A stretch of 64,000 nucleotides of DNA from Mucilaginibacter sp. KACC 22063 (GTDB lineage: Bacteria > Bacteroidota > Bacteroidia > Sphingobacteriales > Sphingobacteriaceae), in assembly GCF_028736115.1 (NCBI RefSeq), contig NZ_CP117877.1, forward strand, positions 3,348,001-3,412,000, in the 5' to 3' direction. Below are positions 61,745 through 64,000 of this stretch, in pieces. The translations under genes were made by a program, and so were the position numbers. The notes below the pieces were generated by a model. It ran no database searches and was not told the DNA's origin. It worked only from the letters and a program-made list of their open reading frames with translations. Positions within the stretch are counted from its first letter, which is position 1, and the number at the start of each line of letters is the position of its first letter.

Positions 61745-64000
61745 ATGAAAAAACAGCTTAAAGCATTACTGTTTACAGGCTTAATAGCATCGGCAGCCAC
61801 GGCGCAAAACCAAACAACAGGCCAATATGTAAAGTACGTAAACCCGTTTATTGGTACAGGTGCGGTTGATCAAAACAGCCTTTCGGGCAGTAACTTTCCG
61901 GGAGCTACCGTTCCTTTTGGCTTTGTACAGTTAAGCCCGGATACACAGGATAGTCCCGATAACCCTGCTTCCGGTTATGATTATAACGACAAAACCATCG
62001 TTGGCTTTAGCCATACCCACCTTAGCGGCACCGGCGTTGCCGACCTTTTTGATGTATTGGTAATGCCAACAACTGGCGAGGTAAAATTTACACCCGGTAA
62101 AGCCGATAAACCCGGCAGTGGCTACAGGTCGGCGTATTCACATCAAAATGAAACCGCACGGCCGGGCTATTACCAGGTAATGCTTAAAGACTATAACATT
62201 AATGCAGAGCTTACTTCAACATCGCACGTTGGGCTTCATCGCTATACCTTTCCTAAAGCGGATAACAGCCATATCATATTTGATCTCGACCATTCTTTAG
62301 ATAAGAAACGTACCTATTGGTCATGCAAAATCATTGGTGCAGAAATGCGCATTATAAACGACCATACCATTGAAGGGTATCGCATATTAACCGGATGGGC
62401 AAAACTACGTAAGGTATATTTCCATGCGGAATTCTCTAAACCGTTCATATCGTCAGCATTTGCCAATGGCAACCGCAGTATCCCTAACCTATCCATTATT
62501 AACGGAACAAACATTAAAGGTGCTTTTAACTTTGATACACAGGATGGAAAACCGGTATTGGTAAAAGTTGCGCTATCACCGGTAAGTGTCGAAAATGCAA
62601 AAGCAAACCTTGCTGCGGAACTACCGGGATGGAACTTTGACGAGGTATCTGCAAAGAGCAGCGCCGAATGGGAAAAAGAACTGGAAAAAATTAAAGCAGA
62701 GGGTACGCAAGAGCAAAAACAAATTTTTTATACTGGCTTGTACCATGCCTTTACGCAGCCCAACAATGTTGCCGATGTAAACGGCGATTATCAGGCTACA
62801 GATCTCACCATTGCCAATGCGCCTGACAAAACACATTATTCTACCTTCTCTTTATGGGATACCTACAGGGCTGCGCACCCGCTTTATACGCTGATACAGC
62901 CAGAGCGTACTGCCGGCTTTGTTAACAGCATGATGAGGCAATATGACACATATGGCTACCTGCCTATCTGGCAACTATGGGGCGACGAAAATTACTGTAT
63001 GATCGGTAATCATGCTATCCCTGTTATTGTAGATGCTGCATTAAAAGGGCTTCCGGGTTTTGATGTAGAAAAAGCTTACAAAGCAGTAAAACAATCATCT
63101 TTAACAGATCACCCGGGCTCGCCTTTCCAGGCATGGGAAAAGTATCATTATATACCGGAGGATCTGCAATCACAGTCAGTTTCTATCACTGTAGAGGTAG
63201 CATTTGACGATTGGTGCGTTGCGCAACTTGCCAAAAAGCTTGGAAAAACCGAAGATTACAAGCATTTTATGGAACGCTCGGAGTATTACAGAAATGTATT
63301 TAATCCGAAAAATGGTTTCTTCCAGGCTAAAAAGAAAGATGGCAGCTGGCTTGAACCATTTAACCCGCTGCAATACGGTGGAAACGGCGGCAACCCTTAC
63401 ACCGAAGGCAATGCATGGCAATACTTGTGGTATGTTCCTCAGAATGTACCTGGTTTAATTGAACTGATGGGCGGCAAGAAAGCATTTACGGCTAAGCTTG
63501 ACCAGTTCTTTACCTTAGCTGATAAACCAGGCGAGGTTAACGGCAATGCATCTGGTTTCATCGGTCAGTACGCACACGGTAACGAGCCAAGCCACCACGT
63601 AGCTTACTTGTATGACTATGCCGGCCAACCCTGGAAAACACAGATGTATGTGGCTAAAGTTTTGAATGAGCTGTATAACAATTCATCTTCGGGTTATTCT
63701 GGTAATGAGGATTGCGGGCAAATGTCGTCATGGTATATCTTCAGTGCAATGGGCTTTTACCCTGTAAACCCCGACAGCCAGGAATATGCCATTGGTTCAC
63801 CAATTTTAAAACATGCTGAAATGGTAGTGCCAGGCGGTAAAATATTTACGGTTGATGTAAAAAACCCGGGCAAGCAAAACTGCTATATCCAGTCGGTTAA
63901 ACTAAATGGCAAAGCACTTAACAAACCGTTTATCAGCCAAAGCGACATCGTAAACGGTGGCAAACTTGAATTTGTAATGGGCAGCAAGCCTAACAAAAGC
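61745..64000 (+). CDS. Alpha-mannosidase, GH92 (3' end cut by window)
   Basis: 752 codons are present, open to the last base. The signal peptide is MKKQLKALLFTGLIASAATA. Diagnostic parts include YVNPFIGTGAVDQNSLSGSN, FPGATVPFGFVQLSPDTQ, FSHTHLSGTGVADLFDVLVM, STFSLWDTYRAAHPLYTL, GNEPSHHVAYLYDYAGQPW (acid Glu region) and GNEDCGQMSSWYIFSAMGFYPV (Asp base region). GH92 enzymes are Ca2+-dependent exo-acting inverting alpha-mannosidases, many from N-glycan systems. It follows the second GH29 gene, so both are likely induced together. Only a short C-terminal stretch should be missing. Confidence 0.96.
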   Translation, partial: MKKQLKALLFTGLIASAATAQNQTTGQYVKYVNPFIGTGAVDQNSLSGSNFPGATVPFGFVQLSPDTQDSPDNPASGYDYNDKTIVGFSHTHLSGTGVADLFDVLVMPTTGEVKFTPGKADKPGSGYRSAYSHQNETARPGYYQVMLKDYNINAELTSTSHVGLHRYTFPKADNSHIIFDLDHSLDKKRTYWSCKIIGAEMRIINDHTIEGYRILTGWAKLRKVYFHAEFSKPFISSAFANGNRSIPNLSIINGTNIKGAFNFDTQDGKPVLVKVALSPVSVENAKANLAAELPGWNFDEVSAKSSAEWEKELEKIKAEGTQEQKQIFYTGLYHAFTQPNNVADVNGDYQATDLTIANAPDKTHYSTFSLWDTYRAAHPLYTLIQPERTAGFVNSMMRQYDTYGYLPIWQLWGDENYCMIGNHAIPVIVDAALKGLPGFDVEKAYKAVKQSSLTDHPGSPFQAWEKYHYIPEDLQSQSVSITVEVAFDDWCVAQLAKKLGKTEDYKHFMERSEYYRNVFNPKNGFFQAKKKDGSWLEPFNPLQYGGNGGNPYTEGNAWQYLWYVPQNVPGLIELMGGKKAFTAKLDQFFTLADKPGEVNGNASGFIGQYAHGNEPSHHVAYLYDYAGQPWKTQMYVAKVLNELYNNSSSGYSGNEDCGQMSSWYIFSAMGFYPVNPDSQEYAIGSPILKHAEMVVPGGKIFTVDVKNPGKQNCYIQSVKLNGKALNKPFISQSDIVNGGKLEFVMGSKPNKS

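Noticed and set aside
1..64000. CRISPR array, prophage, insertion sequence, tRNA or rRNA
   Set aside because: No regularly spaced repeats, no transposase, integrase or phage structural genes, and no cloverleaf or rRNA-like segments were seen in the intergenic regions.

Overview
The window comes from a member of the Bacteroidota, most likely a Mucilaginibacter- or Pedobacter-like soil or plant-associated sphingobacterium. Supporting signs are a SusC/SusD polysaccharide-utilisation locus (PUL) driven by an ECF sigma/FecR pair, TANNTTTG-type -7 promoter elements, A-rich start regions without strong Shine-Dalgarno sites, several secreted proteins ending their signal peptide in AQ, and conserved Bacteroidota families (DUF5723, SusD-like, LytS/LytTR pairs). 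The genus is inferred from overall protein style, not proven. I see no tRNA, rRNA, CRISPR array, insertion sequence or prophage.

Layout. 1-15.3 kb is mostly housekeeping: the 3' part of lysS, a repeat-rich 0.5 kb spacer, ung, an Lrp-type regulator, an MntR-MntH pair in which MntH is fused to a universal-stress (Usp) domain, smpB, pcm, priA, a DUF423 protein, two envelope proteins of unknown role, then tsaB, yidD, rnpA and rpmH (the last is only 52 codons). 15.4-19.3 kb holds a large secreted protein of unknown function, an AT-rich orphan membrane protein and a CinA C-terminal domain protein. 19.3-25.8 kb is a TetR-controlled RND efflux operon (regulator, lipoprotein adaptor, pump, outer-membrane channel) ending in a strong terminator.

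25.9-31.2 kb is a magnesium-transport locus: mgtA, an overlapping 39-residue membrane microprotein, a ~340-nt structured leader that contains a 16-codon upstream ORF, and a two-component system next door. The arrangement resembles the enterobacterial PhoPQ/mgtL/mgtA/small-protein scheme, but the sequences look unrelated. It is the most interesting candidate system here.

32.6-37.8 kb is a reactive-sulfur cassette: a Crp/Fnr regulator, a TlpA-like thioredoxin, two YeeE/YedE half-transporters, a metallo-beta-lactamase/rhodanese fusion and a TauE/SafE exporter, with two matching GTGA-N6-TCAC palindromes upstream of the transport and enzyme genes. 38.2-40.6 kb has an orphan PAS-DHp protein, a second Crp/Fnr regulator and a PRISE-type reductase with a TTGA-N6-TCAA palindrome between them.

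40.6-64 kb is dominated by glycan use: M19 dipeptidase, RidA, GH20 hexosaminidase, GH29 fucosidase, SusD, SusC, FecR, ECF sigma and GH95 fucosidase on the minus strand, then a LytS/LytTR pair, a three-gene group (intradiol dioxygenase, unknown protein, pirin-like protein lacking its metal ligands), an orphan receiver, a second GH29 fucosidase and a GH92 mannosidase cut by the window end. GH29, GH95, GH20 and GH92 together point to fucosylated, GlcNAc- and mannose-containing glycans such as N-glycans.
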